From UBA4312 sp002394635 (GTDB lineage: Bacteria; Bacillota_I; Bacilli_A; Erysipelotrichales; Erysipelotrichaceae): 64,000 nucleotides of DNA. The DNA is taken from contig CAMNHO010000004.1 of the NCBI GenBank assembly GCA_946539765.1, positions 62,001 to 126,000 on the forward strand, given 5' to 3'. Shown in pieces: positions 9,373-17,230 of this stretch (position 1 is its first letter; each line of letters starts with the position of its first letter). The notes beneath the pieces are model-generated. The model saw only the letters and a program-made list of their open reading frames with translations, did not search any database and was not told the DNA's origin. The translations under genes were made by a program, and so were the position numbers.

Positions 9373-9858
9373 ATGAAGAAGTTTAAAATTGTTCAGATTG
9401 TGTTATTTGTACTGATTTGTTTGTTTATGGGGTCCTTTTTAATTACACCGACTGATAGTAAGGCATCATTTAACTATGTGACAAAAACGACATTGAAATC
9501 AGAAAATATGGATCAATATACCGAACAGAACAATCAGAATATTAAACGTTTTTTAAGTATCGATCCTACAGCATATAAAAATGTCTCATATTATAAAAAT
9601 GTCGATGATATGAAAGCCAGTGAAATTGTTCTGGTACAGTTTAAGTCGGATGACCAGGCAGCCGCTTTTGAAGAGGCTATGAATCAAAGAGTGTCAGATC
9701 AATTGAATATTTATGATGCTTATCTTCCAAAGGAGGCCGATCTGTGCCGTGATGCAATCGTATATACACAGGCCAACTATGGAATCTATGTGACTAATAA
9801 AAAGGCAGATGCTATTGTGGATCGTTTCAAAACAAGTTTAAAGGGGGAATCAAAATGA
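9373..9858 (+). CDS. DUF4358-like membrane-anchored protein of an O-acylation operon
   Basis: A 161-residue protein with one N-terminal membrane span (IVQIVLFVLICLFMGSFLI) and an extracellular domain. The pattern ASEIVLVQFKSDDQAAAFEEA, an R-N-like amphipathic helix and NYGIYVTNKKADAIVDRF near the end resembles the DUF4358 family, whose members commonly sit next to MBOAT acyltransferases in Firmicutes. Molecular function is unknown. Its stop overlaps the MBOAT start by four bases (ATGA at 9855-9858), so the two are translationally coupled. The family call is from pattern memory and was not searched. Confidence 0.65.
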   Translation: MKKFKIVQIVLFVLICLFMGSFLITPTDSKASFNYVTKTTLKSENMDQYTEQNNQNIKRFLSIDPTAYKNVSYYKNVDDMKASEIVLVQFKSDDQAAAFEEAMNQRVSDQLNIYDAYLPKEADLCRDAIVYTQANYGIYVTNKKADAIVDRFKTSLKGESK

Positions 9859-11225
9859 GTTTTTCAAGTTTAATCTTCATTTTCGCATTTCTACCTCTGA
9901 CCTTATTGTTGTATCATTTACTGCCGACATCGCAGATCAAGAACATGGTTCTATTGTTTGCTAGTTTTTTGTTCTATGCATGGGATGATCCGAAGTTTTT
10001 GATTTTATTGATATTGTCGGTTCTATGGAACTATGTGTCTGCTTTATCTTTTAATCAGGAAACAGATACCAAAAAAAGAAAACGCAGTTTTGTGTTTGGC
10101 GTTGTGGTCAATATCCTGATCCTAGGTTTCTTTAAATATACAAACTTCTTTTTGGGTGGTCTTGTTCATTTAAAGCTGAGCTTACCTATCGGATTGTCAT
10201 TTTTTACATTTAGTGCAATTTCCTATCTCGCGGATGTTTATATGGGCAAATCGAAGGCGCAGAAAAATTTATTGTCTGTCGCATTGTATATCAGTTTTTT
10301 TGGAAAAGTAAATATGGGACCGATCGTTCAGTATCATGATATGGAAGAATTCCTGGCAAAACGGGAAGTGACCGGGGAAAAGTGGAATACTGGGATCGTG
10401 CTGTTCTTAAAAGGACTCTTTAAGAAAGTTTTGATAGCGGACCGACTTGCAGTGATGTTTGGAGCGTTGGCTGCAGACACTTCGGTCGTCGGTACATGGT
10501 TGTATGCCATCAGTTATATGCTGCAGCTTTACTTTGACTTTTCTGGTTATAGTGATATGGCTATTGGTTTAAGCCGGTTGTTCGGCTTTGATTTTGCACC
10601 GAACTTTGACCATCCGTATATTGCCCGCAATATTCAGGATTTCTGGCGGCGCTGGCACATTTCTCTGTCACGTTGGTTCCGTGATTATATTTATATTCCT
10701 TTGGGAGGTAATCGTGTTTCCCAAACTATGTATATTCGCAATATCATGATTGTTTGGTTATGTACCGGTTTATGGCATGGAGCCAACTGGACTTTTATCG
10801 TATGGGGTCTGTATTATGGTTTGTTACTGTTGCTGGAAAAGTACTTCCTGCGGGACATTCTTTCCCATGTACCTACAGCTGTCCAGCACATATATACGCT
10901 GTTACTGGTATTGATCGGATGGGTTTTCTTTATGAGCCCGAATATCGGTGCAGCTTTTGGCGTCATTGGTCGGATGTTCTTTATCGGAACCAATGGTTTG
11001 ATAAGCAGCTCTGCCTGGTTTTATCTGAAGAGCAATATCCTTCTGTTGATAGTAGCCTGTGTCTTCAGTACGACGTTTTATAAATATTTATGGCGAATGG
11101 ATGTTGTATTCCTTCACAAACAAGCGCCACTGGCAGCCACGATCGTATATGTATTATTGTTTGTCATCAGTATTACCTACATCATTTCTAGTACATATCA
11201 GTCATTCTTATACTTTGCATTTTAG
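9855..11225 (+). CDS. MBOAT-family O-acyltransferase (AlgI/DltB-like)
   Basis: A 456-residue multi-span membrane protein that moves acyl groups across the membrane for transfer to surface polymers. The family core is plain: DFWRRWHISLSRWFRDYIYI, PLGGNR, and LWHGANWTFIVWGLYYG with the invariant His. About ten hydrophobic spans are visible. It differs from a standard dlt operon because there is no dltA, dltC or dltD nearby, and it pairs instead with a DHHW protein, as AlgI pairs with AlgJ/AlgX. O-acetylation of a surface glycan is therefore more likely than D-alanylation (inference). Ribosome-binding site AAGGGGG before ATG 9855. Confidence 0.92.
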   Translation: MSFSSLIFIFAFLPLTLLLYHLLPTSQIKNMVLLFASFLFYAWDDPKFLILLILSVLWNYVSALSFNQETDTKKRKRSFVFGVVVNILILGFFKYTNFFLGGLVHLKLSLPIGLSFFTFSAISYLADVYMGKSKAQKNLLSVALYISFFGKVNMGPIVQYHDMEEFLAKREVTGEKWNTGIVLFLKGLFKKVLIADRLAVMFGALAADTSVVGTWLYAISYMLQLYFDFSGYSDMAIGLSRLFGFDFAPNFDHPYIARNIQDFWRRWHISLSRWFRDYIYIPLGGNRVSQTMYIRNIMIVWLCTGLWHGANWTFIVWGLYYGLLLLLEKYFLRDILSHVPTAVQHIYTLLLVLIGWVFFMSPNIGAAFGVIGRMFFIGTNGLISSSAWFYLKSNILLLIVACVFSTTFYKYLWRMDVVFLHKQAPLAATIVYVLLFVISITYIISSTYQSFLYFAF

Positions 11226-11242
11226 AAGGGAGTTCGTATCAA

Positions 11243-12427
11243 ATGGATAATAAAAAACAACATAAATATTTGAATCGGGCTCATCGTATGATCCGTATGG
11301 TCTTTTTGACCAGCATTCTTCTGGGTCTGGTTGTAAATATTCTGGTTCCCGATCGGGATACATCGGACATGGAAAACCGTTCACTAGCTAAATTTCCGGC
11401 AATTTCTTTAAAGACAGTATCTAATGGTGATTTCTTTAAAGGTATGGAAAGCTGGTTTGCTGATCAGTTTGTGGGTCGGAATACACTGATCAAACTGAAT
11501 TATATGAATCAAAAAGCGGCCGGTATCCGGGAAATCAATAATGTATACCTGGGCAAGAACATGCTGATTGAAAAGGCTGCTGAACCGAACAAGGAACAGC
11601 TGGACCGTAATATAAAGGGTATTAATGACTTTGCTAAAAGACATCCGGAATTAAAGATCCGTTTTGTACTGGCACCGAATGCCATCAGCATTGAAAAGAA
11701 TAAACTGCCTGGCTCGGCTCCGACACGCGATCAGAATAAAGATATAGATAATGTGTATAAATCTTTAAATAATACGATTGAAACGATCGATCTGCGGGAA
11801 GCGATGAACGAGTATAAAGATGAGTACATCTATTATAAGACGGATCATCACTGGACCAGTTTGGGAGCTTTTTATGCGGCCCAGCAGATGGAATCCAAAG
11901 TCAATAAAGATGATTATGACATCATGCCGGTTACCAATGATTTTCAGGGGACGCTGTCTTCTAAAAGCGGAAACAGCACCTTGCATGATCGCATCGATAT
12001 CTATGTGCATAAAGACGATATCCGTTATATGGTAACCCATGGATCTGACGGCTCGGAAACTCTGTCTATGTATAACTCAGAGGCTTTGAAACAAAAGGAT
12101 AAATATCAGGTTTTCCTGGGTGGAAATGAAGGCATGATCAATATTTCTATTGATAATGATTCGGACCGTCGATTGCTTTTGATCAAAGACAGTTATGCCA
12201 ATGAATTGATCCAGTTTTTATTACCGTATTATCGGACCATAACGATTATTGACCCTCGTTATTATTTTGATGATATTGAAAGACAGATGAACAGGGACAT
12301 TATCACAGATGTTTTGTTTATGTATAATGCCAATACATTCCTGGAAGATACATCATTAGCAGATTGTCTGGCAGAGCAGGAAACTCAGGAGGAAGAAATG
12401 GATGAGGAAGAAGAGGTGGTGGAATGA
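11243..12427 (+). CDS. DHHW-motif protein (AlgJ/AlgX-like SGNH fold)
   Basis: A 394-residue protein with an N-terminal membrane anchor (VFLTSILLGLVVNIL). The DHHW motif is at residues 201-204 (TDHHWTSLGAF) and the likely catalytic serine is S317 in LLLIKDSYANEL. This gives the Asp-His/Ser layout of AlgJ/AlgX-type acetyl-esterase/transferase proteins that work with MBOAT carriers. The C-terminus ends in a very acidic stretch (EEEMDEEEEVVE), unusual for the family. Its stop overlaps the next start by four bases (ATGA at 12424-12427), so the ChW muramidase belongs to the same operon. Ribosome-binding site AAGGGAG before ATG 11243. Confidence 0.87.
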   Translation: MDNKKQHKYLNRAHRMIRMVFLTSILLGLVVNILVPDRDTSDMENRSLAKFPAISLKTVSNGDFFKGMESWFADQFVGRNTLIKLNYMNQKAAGIREINNVYLGKNMLIEKAAEPNKEQLDRNIKGINDFAKRHPELKIRFVLAPNAISIEKNKLPGSAPTRDQNKDIDNVYKSLNNTIETIDLREAMNEYKDEYIYYKTDHHWTSLGAFYAAQQMESKVNKDDYDIMPVTNDFQGTLSSKSGNSTLHDRIDIYVHKDDIRYMVTHGSDGSETLSMYNSEALKQKDKYQVFLGGNEGMINISIDNDSDRRLLLIKDSYANELIQFLLPYYRTITIIDPRYYFDDIERQMNRDIITDVLFMYNANTFLEDTSLADCLAEQETQEEEMDEEEEVVE

Positions 12428-14334
12428 CGCTTATTAAAAAAAATCGGATCTTATTTGCCATCGTTCCGGTTCTTATGTTGCTGTGGCTGATGGTACAAGC
12501 AAATGTTTATGCTGAAGAAGTGCCGGAGGATCAGCAGCCTGTCATTGCAGAACAAGAAGAAGAAAATCAAAAATCGCAGGAAAAACAGTTGATCGGTTTA
12601 GAGAATCAGGGGCAAGATGTAGAAAGTGTTTCATCGATTTCCAGTCATCCAATAACAGGTCCTTCCAATGAAAGCAGCGATATTTCCTATCAGGCGCATA
12701 TACAGAATATCGGCTGGCAGGAAGGGAAACAAGATGGACAGATATCAGGAACAACCGGCCAAAGCAAGCGAGTGGAAGCCTTTCGATTACAGCTTGTCAG
12801 TCAGGAATTTGATGGAAATATTGAATACCGCAGTTATGTACAGGAAGCTGGCTGGGAAAATCAGTGGAGATCCAGCAACCAGATTTCCGGAACCACCGGA
12901 CAAAGTAAGTATATCGAAGCTATACAGGTGCGTTTGACCGGCAAGATGGCCATGCATTATGATGTATATTATCGTGTACATATTCAAAACTATGGCTGGC
13001 TGGACTGGGCCAGCAACGGATTGTATGCCGGTTCAAAGGGACTTAATAAACGAATTGAAGCTATGCAGATCCGATTGATCGAAAAGGGCAAGGCCAGTCT
13101 GAAAACCGACAACGAAAATGTTGGAAAGGACGTGCAGTATTGCACGCATGTACAGAATTATGGCTGGCAAGCTTATCTCTATGATGGACAGACAGCGGGA
13201 ACGACGGGTTTATCCTTGCGCCTGGAAGCCATTAAATGTGCTTTGCCTGGACAGGAATATGCAGGCAGTATTCTGTATCGTACCCATGTACAGACCTATG
13301 GCTGGCTAAGCTGGGTGAAAAATGGGAAGCTGTCTGGAACGACCGGCCAGTCTAAACGCCTGGAAGCAATCCAGATCAAACTAGTTGGGGAGATTGCTGA
13401 ATATTATGATGTATATTATCGTGTACATGCTCAGAATTATGGCTGGATGGCATGGGCCAAAAACGGCGCATCTTCCGGAACCTCTGGTTTGTCTTTTCGT
13501 TTAGAAGGCATAGAAATCCGTCTTGTGCAGAAAGGCCAGGCTGAACCGCGTTCTGTCAACACCATATCGTATGTGAATAAAAATACAGGATATAGGAACA
13601 ATGCGAAAGTTGGTGCCGGCTGGCAACGTATGAACAGCAGCTATTATCATACGACCTCAACCGGTATTATTCAAAAAAATACGATGGTGTCGGACGGAGA
13701 TCGACAAGGCTATTTAAATAAGAACGGGAAGTTGATACCATCCTTAAATGGTATTTTTATGGAAGGTATCGATATCAGTGAGCATAATGGATATATTGAT
13801 TTATCAAAGTATAAAAATGGGTTTGTTATCATACGTGTATCCTGGGATACGGTTATGGATAAAATGGCAATCCGTAATATGGATCTGTGCGAAAAGCTGG
13901 GCATTCCGTACGGTGTTTATTGTTATTCCTATGCCTTGACCAATGCACAGGCAAGGGCAGAAGCGGATTATCTGCTCAGCATTATCAAAGGACGGAATAT
14001 CCAAGTCGGCGTATGGTACGATATGGAAGATGCGGATAACTGGAAAGCTAAAAACAATGCGTTAACAGCTTCCAAGATGACAAGCTTCTGTAACATTTTC
14101 TGTGCCCGGGTGGAATCCAAAGGCTATTTTACCGGTGTATATTCCAGCGCTTCTTGGTTCACAACGTATCTATCCGGTTTAGGCAATTATGCAAAATGGG
14201 TGGCTCATTGGGGCGTGAATGACGGTACGTTGAATGTGAATACCTCATCAATGGGTATTCTTCAACAGTATACATCGATTCCGCTGGACCGAAATGTAAT
14301 GTATGTTCCTTTGAATACATTTAAACGTATATAA
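12424..14334 (+). CDS. secreted six-ChW-repeat protein with GH25 muramidase domain
   Basis: A 636-residue exported protein: signal peptide (about 1-30, ending VYA), acidic Gln/Glu-rich linker, six ChW repeats at about 87-369, an aromatic linker (GAGWQRMNSSYYH), then a glycosyl hydrolase family 25 domain from about residue 447. GH25 marks are the first catalytic-site Asp D450 in GIDISEHNG, the D533-M-E535 motif in VWYDMEDAD, and the terminal SSMGILQQYTS strand. GH25 enzymes cut the beta-1,4 bond between MurNAc and GlcNAc and many tolerate O-acetylated wall. Its coupling by ATGA overlap to the MBOAT/DHHW genes is notable in that light. A strong terminator follows. Confidence 0.92.
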   Translation: MTLIKKNRILFAIVPVLMLLWLMVQANVYAEEVPEDQQPVIAEQEEENQKSQEKQLIGLENQGQDVESVSSISSHPITGPSNESSDISYQAHIQNIGWQEGKQDGQISGTTGQSKRVEAFRLQLVSQEFDGNIEYRSYVQEAGWENQWRSSNQISGTTGQSKYIEAIQVRLTGKMAMHYDVYYRVHIQNYGWLDWASNGLYAGSKGLNKRIEAMQIRLIEKGKASLKTDNENVGKDVQYCTHVQNYGWQAYLYDGQTAGTTGLSLRLEAIKCALPGQEYAGSILYRTHVQTYGWLSWVKNGKLSGTTGQSKRLEAIQIKLVGEIAEYYDVYYRVHAQNYGWMAWAKNGASSGTSGLSFRLEGIEIRLVQKGQAEPRSVNTISYVNKNTGYRNNAKVGAGWQRMNSSYYHTTSTGIIQKNTMVSDGDRQGYLNKNGKLIPSLNGIFMEGIDISEHNGYIDLSKYKNGFVIIRVSWDTVMDKMAIRNMDLCEKLGIPYGVYCYSYALTNAQARAEADYLLSIIKGRNIQVGVWYDMEDADNWKAKNNALTASKMTSFCNIFCARVESKGYFTGVYSSASWFTTYLSGLGNYAKWVAHWGVNDGTLNVNTSSMGILQQYTSIPLDRNVMYVPLNTFKRI

Positions 14335-14359
14335 CCGAAGATGAAAATCTTCGGTTTTT
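14335..14359 (+). terminator. intrinsic terminator after the GH25/ChW gene
   Basis: A perfect 8-bp stem CCGAAGAT/ATCTTCGG (14335-14342 with 14347-14354), GAAA tetraloop and five T. It ends the acylation operon. The T tract runs into the -35 box of the next promoter. Confidence 0.93.
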
Positions 14360-14386
14360 GACATTATGCAGCAAACTCTGTAATAT
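14358..14386 (+). promoter_or_regulatory. SigA-type promoter of the CHAP/ChW gene
   Basis: TTGACA (14358-14363), exactly 17 bases, TAATAT (14381-14386), about 25 bases before ATG 14412. The -35 box starts inside the T tract of the preceding terminator. Confidence 0.75.
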
Positions 14387-14411
14387 AAAGTTTAGAAAGT
14401 AAAGGTTTATT

Positions 14412-16118
14412 ATGAAAAAAAATATGTGGAAACGAACAGGATTATTGTTTGGAATCTTTGTATGTGTTTTATTTGGGTATCATTGTATAGATATACAGGC
14501 AAACGAGCCGGATGAAATCGTCGATGAACAACAAGTTGAAACGCAGCCGACCGAACACAATATTGCTGATATGCCGGAAGATACGGATCTTACCGACAAG
14601 GCTGCAGAATCGGAAGAGCCGGCAATAGTGGAACCTTCCGTAGACTATCAGACGCATGTGGAAAACATCGGATGGCAGGCAGATAAAACAAATGGACAGA
14701 TTGCCGGAACCACCGGGCAGTCCAAGCGAGTAGAGGCGTTGAAGATCAATTTGTCAGATAGTTCCTATGAAGGTGGTGTGGAATACCGTACTCATATACA
14801 GAATATCGGATGGACCAACTGGGTTAAAGATGGGGCTATATCCGGAACGACGGGAAAAAGCTTGCGTGCAGAAGCTTTACAGATCCGGTTAACCGGAGAG
14901 ATTGCACAAACCTACTCCATTTATTATCGTGTACACATACAGTCATATGGATGGCTGGCATGGACTTGTGATGGTGGGTATGCCGGTTCGGAGATGTTAT
15001 CCAAACGAATCGAAGCTCTACAGATCAAACTCATAAAAAAAGAGGGAGAAACACTGGATACAACAGGAGAATCGATGATATATCCTGTCATTGGTTATCA
15101 GTCTCATGTGCAGATGATCGGATGGCAGGGGCGTAAGATGGATGGCGAACTGAGCGGAACGACCGGCCAGTCAAAACGAGTCGAAGCGATTAAGATCAAT
15201 TTTTACCGAACGCCGGAATTCTCCGGTAATATTCTGTACCGTACACATGTACAGGATTATGGCTGGATGGACTGGAAGAAAAATGGCCAGATATCCGGAA
15301 CAACGGGAAAAGCTAAACGGGTTGAGGCCCTGCAGATTAAATTGGATGGTGAAATGGCCGAGAAATACGATGTCTATTATCGTACGTATATCGAAGGCTT
15401 TGGCTGGCTGGAATGGACTTATAACGGTAAAATGTCGGGTACCAGCGATATGTCAAGACGAGTTGAGGCCTATGAAGTAAAGTTAGTGGAGAAGGGGGAA
15501 AAAGTTCCTTCTACTTCAAATACTGTCACCCGCATGGACCGTTATTGGGTGTATGATACAACGGGTAAAAAGTTATCCGGCTATCAGATCATCAACAACA
15601 AGAAATTTTATATTTATCTGCATTCCAACGATGTAAAGAAATATGACAAGCACCGGCAGAAAAAACAAGCCTGGTTCTTATATCCTTTAGCGTATGCCCG
15701 CATGCGGGATTATGTAGTAGGTCGCTCATTCGATATTGATGGGGCATATGGTGCTCAGTGCTGGGACTTTGTTGCAGCTGTCATGGAAAAATATTATAAT
15801 GGAAAGCCAATCGGATGTACAACCTCCGGTTATGTAAAGGATATAGCCTACAACAAGAAATCTAATGGTATACTTACCTTTACCACAGATAAAACCAGTA
15901 TCAATCGCATGCAGATGCAGGCTGGCGATATCATCATTTGGGGCGTTGGTCGAGTTACTAAGCTGAGCCATATTGCTTTACTGGATCATTATGAAGGAAA
16001 TACGATGTATATTATCGGCCAGAATCATAAAGGTTTACAGCGCGTAAATTGTATCTCATTACCTACCTATGATATTATTGGCATATTCCGTCCAAAAAAG
16101 ATTACAAATCTACCCTGA
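14412..16118 (+). CDS. secreted six-ChW-repeat protein with CHAP domain
   Basis: A 568-residue exported protein with signal peptide (about 1-30), acidic linker, six ChW repeats at about 75-359 and a shorter linker. The C-terminal domain (about 430-560) fits CHAP (cysteine, histidine-dependent amidohydrolase/peptidase): C450 in GAQCWDFVAAVMEKY, H520 in LSHIALLDH, and the closing GQNHKG segment. CHAP enzymes cut the peptide cross-bridge or the MurNAc-alanine amide of peptidoglycan. Fourth and last member of the ChW family here. The ribosome-binding site is weak (AAAGG), but the ATG follows a near-consensus promoter at the expected distance. The stop lies inside the terminator stem. Confidence 0.9.
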   Translation: MKKNMWKRTGLLFGIFVCVLFGYHCIDIQANEPDEIVDEQQVETQPTEHNIADMPEDTDLTDKAAESEEPAIVEPSVDYQTHVENIGWQADKTNGQIAGTTGQSKRVEALKINLSDSSYEGGVEYRTHIQNIGWTNWVKDGAISGTTGKSLRAEALQIRLTGEIAQTYSIYYRVHIQSYGWLAWTCDGGYAGSEMLSKRIEALQIKLIKKEGETLDTTGESMIYPVIGYQSHVQMIGWQGRKMDGELSGTTGQSKRVEAIKINFYRTPEFSGNILYRTHVQDYGWMDWKKNGQISGTTGKAKRVEALQIKLDGEMAEKYDVYYRTYIEGFGWLEWTYNGKMSGTSDMSRRVEAYEVKLVEKGEKVPSTSNTVTRMDRYWVYDTTGKKLSGYQIINNKKFYIYLHSNDVKKYDKHRQKKQAWFLYPLAYARMRDYVVGRSFDIDGAYGAQCWDFVAAVMEKYYNGKPIGCTTSGYVKDIAYNKKSNGILTFTTDKTSINRMQMQAGDIIIWGVGRVTKLSHIALLDHYEGNTMYIIGQNHKGLQRVNCISLPTYDIIGIFRPKKITNLP

Positions 16119-16142
16119 GTCGTATAACGATTCAGGGTTTTA
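16113..16142 (+). terminator. intrinsic terminator overlapping the stop codon of the CHAP/ChW gene
   Basis: A 10-bp stem CCCTGAGTCG/CGATTCAGGG (16113-16122 with 16128-16137) with one G-U pair, TATAA loop and T-rich tail. The TGA stop is part of the 5' arm. Confidence 0.8.
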
Positions 16143-16156
16143 TTCTTAAGAAATGT

Positions 16157-16185
16157 TTGACAATCGAGCACAGGAAATAAATAAT
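16157..16185 (+). promoter_or_regulatory. SigA-type promoter of the diacylglycerol kinase gene
   Basis: TTGACA (16157-16162), 17 bases, AATAAT (16180-16185); about 70 bases before ATG 16255. Confidence 0.65.
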
Positions 16186-16254
16186 GATATATAAGACATT
16201 ATTCGTGAATCTAGTTGAAAGGGAATCCAGGCAATGATTGCGGGAGGGAAGCTC

Positions 16255-17166
16255 ATGAAAAGTTTGTTCATTATTAATCCAGTATCCGGTACAAAATATC
16301 TGCAGAGGCAGATGGACCGTTTTATCGGACAGATGATTTTAAAGACTGAAGTCAATCATGTAGATGTTTATTATACAAAGAAAAAAGATGATGCGATGTA
16401 TAAAGTAGCATCCTTAAATCCGGGGGATTACGATTTTATCACTGCGGTCGGCGGAGATGGAACGATCAATGAAACATTGACGGGGCTGGTACGAAGCGGT
16501 TCCAATATCCCGGTTGCGATCATTCCAGCCGGAACAGTGAATGATTTTGGTAATTATCTGAAGCTGCCGGTGCGACCAAAAGAATTCGTGGAAATGATCA
16601 ATGAACATATTATACAGCCCATCGATATCGGACGGATCGGCGACCGTTGTTTTGTCAATGTGATCAGCGGAGGTATGTTTAGTGATATCGGATTCCAGGT
16701 AAAAAAGGAAGAAAAAAATTTGCTTGGTCCATTAGCCTACTATTTGACCGGATTGCGGGATTTTAACAACCAGATCAATACCAATCTCCATTTGAAGGTT
16801 ACGGTAGATGATTTTACCTTTGAGGAGGATGCTTGCCTGTTTCTGTTAGCCAATACCGCTAGTGTCGGCGGGTTCCGTGGCATTACTCCTTTAGCGAATG
16901 TACAGGATGGAAAACTTGATCTGATCATCTTTAAAGATACGGATCTGCTGGATAAGGTATCTATTTTCAAAGATTTCCTGCTGGACTTCCATAATCATCT
17001 GGATCATCCATCGGTACATTATACGCAGGCAAAATATATCAAAATAGAATGTTCACAGCCTATTGTATATGATGTTGACGGAGAACAAGGAAAGAATTTT
17101 CCAATTGAGGTGGAATGTCTACATAATGCAGTACGTATGTTTGTTCACAATAAATCCAATATTTAA
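16255..17166 (+). CDS. diacylglycerol/lipid kinase of the DgkB/YegS family
   Basis: A 303-residue soluble lipid kinase that phosphorylates diacylglycerol to phosphatidate. The start ATG 16255 has GGGAGGG just upstream; the in-frame ATG at 16234 has no such site. The nucleotide-binding signature AVGGDGTINETL, the IPAGTVNDFGNYLKLP strand and the C-terminal beta-rich half (VYDVDGEQG) are typical. In Firmicutes DgkB recycles diacylglycerol released when phosphatidylglycerol head groups are used for lipoteichoic-acid-like polymers. Placement between wall hydrolases and LCP ligases suits that role (inference). The exact substrate cannot be read from sequence. Confidence 0.9.
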   Translation: MKSLFIINPVSGTKYLQRQMDRFIGQMILKTEVNHVDVYYTKKKDDAMYKVASLNPGDYDFITAVGGDGTINETLTGLVRSGSNIPVAIIPAGTVNDFGNYLKLPVRPKEFVEMINEHIIQPIDIGRIGDRCFVNVISGGMFSDIGFQVKKEEKNLLGPLAYYLTGLRDFNNQINTNLHLKVTVDDFTFEEDACLFLLANTASVGGFRGITPLANVQDGKLDLIIFKDTDLLDKVSIFKDFLLDFHNHLDHPSVHYTQAKYIKIECSQPIVYDVDGEQGKNFPIEVECLHNAVRMFVHNKSNI

Positions 17167-17173
17167 AAGGGAG

Positions 17174-17208
17174 AAGGTCGATTTGTCAGTTCAAATTGAC
17201 TTTTCTTT
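17174..17208 (+). terminator. intrinsic terminator after the diacylglycerol kinase gene
   Basis: A 12-bp stem AAGGTCGATTTG/CAAATTGACTTT (17174-17185 with 17192-17203) with two G-U pairs, a TCAGTT loop and a T-rich tail TCTTTATTT. It ends about 20 bases before the LCP start, so that gene's promoter must overlap it or transcripts must read through. Confidence 0.7.
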
Positions 17209-17230
17209 ATTTACGTGATTGAATAAGGAC

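Noticed and set aside
9855..12427. A dlt D-alanylation operon
   Set aside because: The MBOAT resembles DltB at the family level, but dltA, dltC and dltD are absent and the partner is a DHHW protein, as in alginate-type O-acetylation.
3803..16118. Recurrent DNA motifs (for example around TATGGCTGG) that could look like a repeat array or CRISPR
   Set aside because: They are spaced by the ChW protein period, lie in coding frames and vary at third codon positions. No constant repeat with spacers exists.
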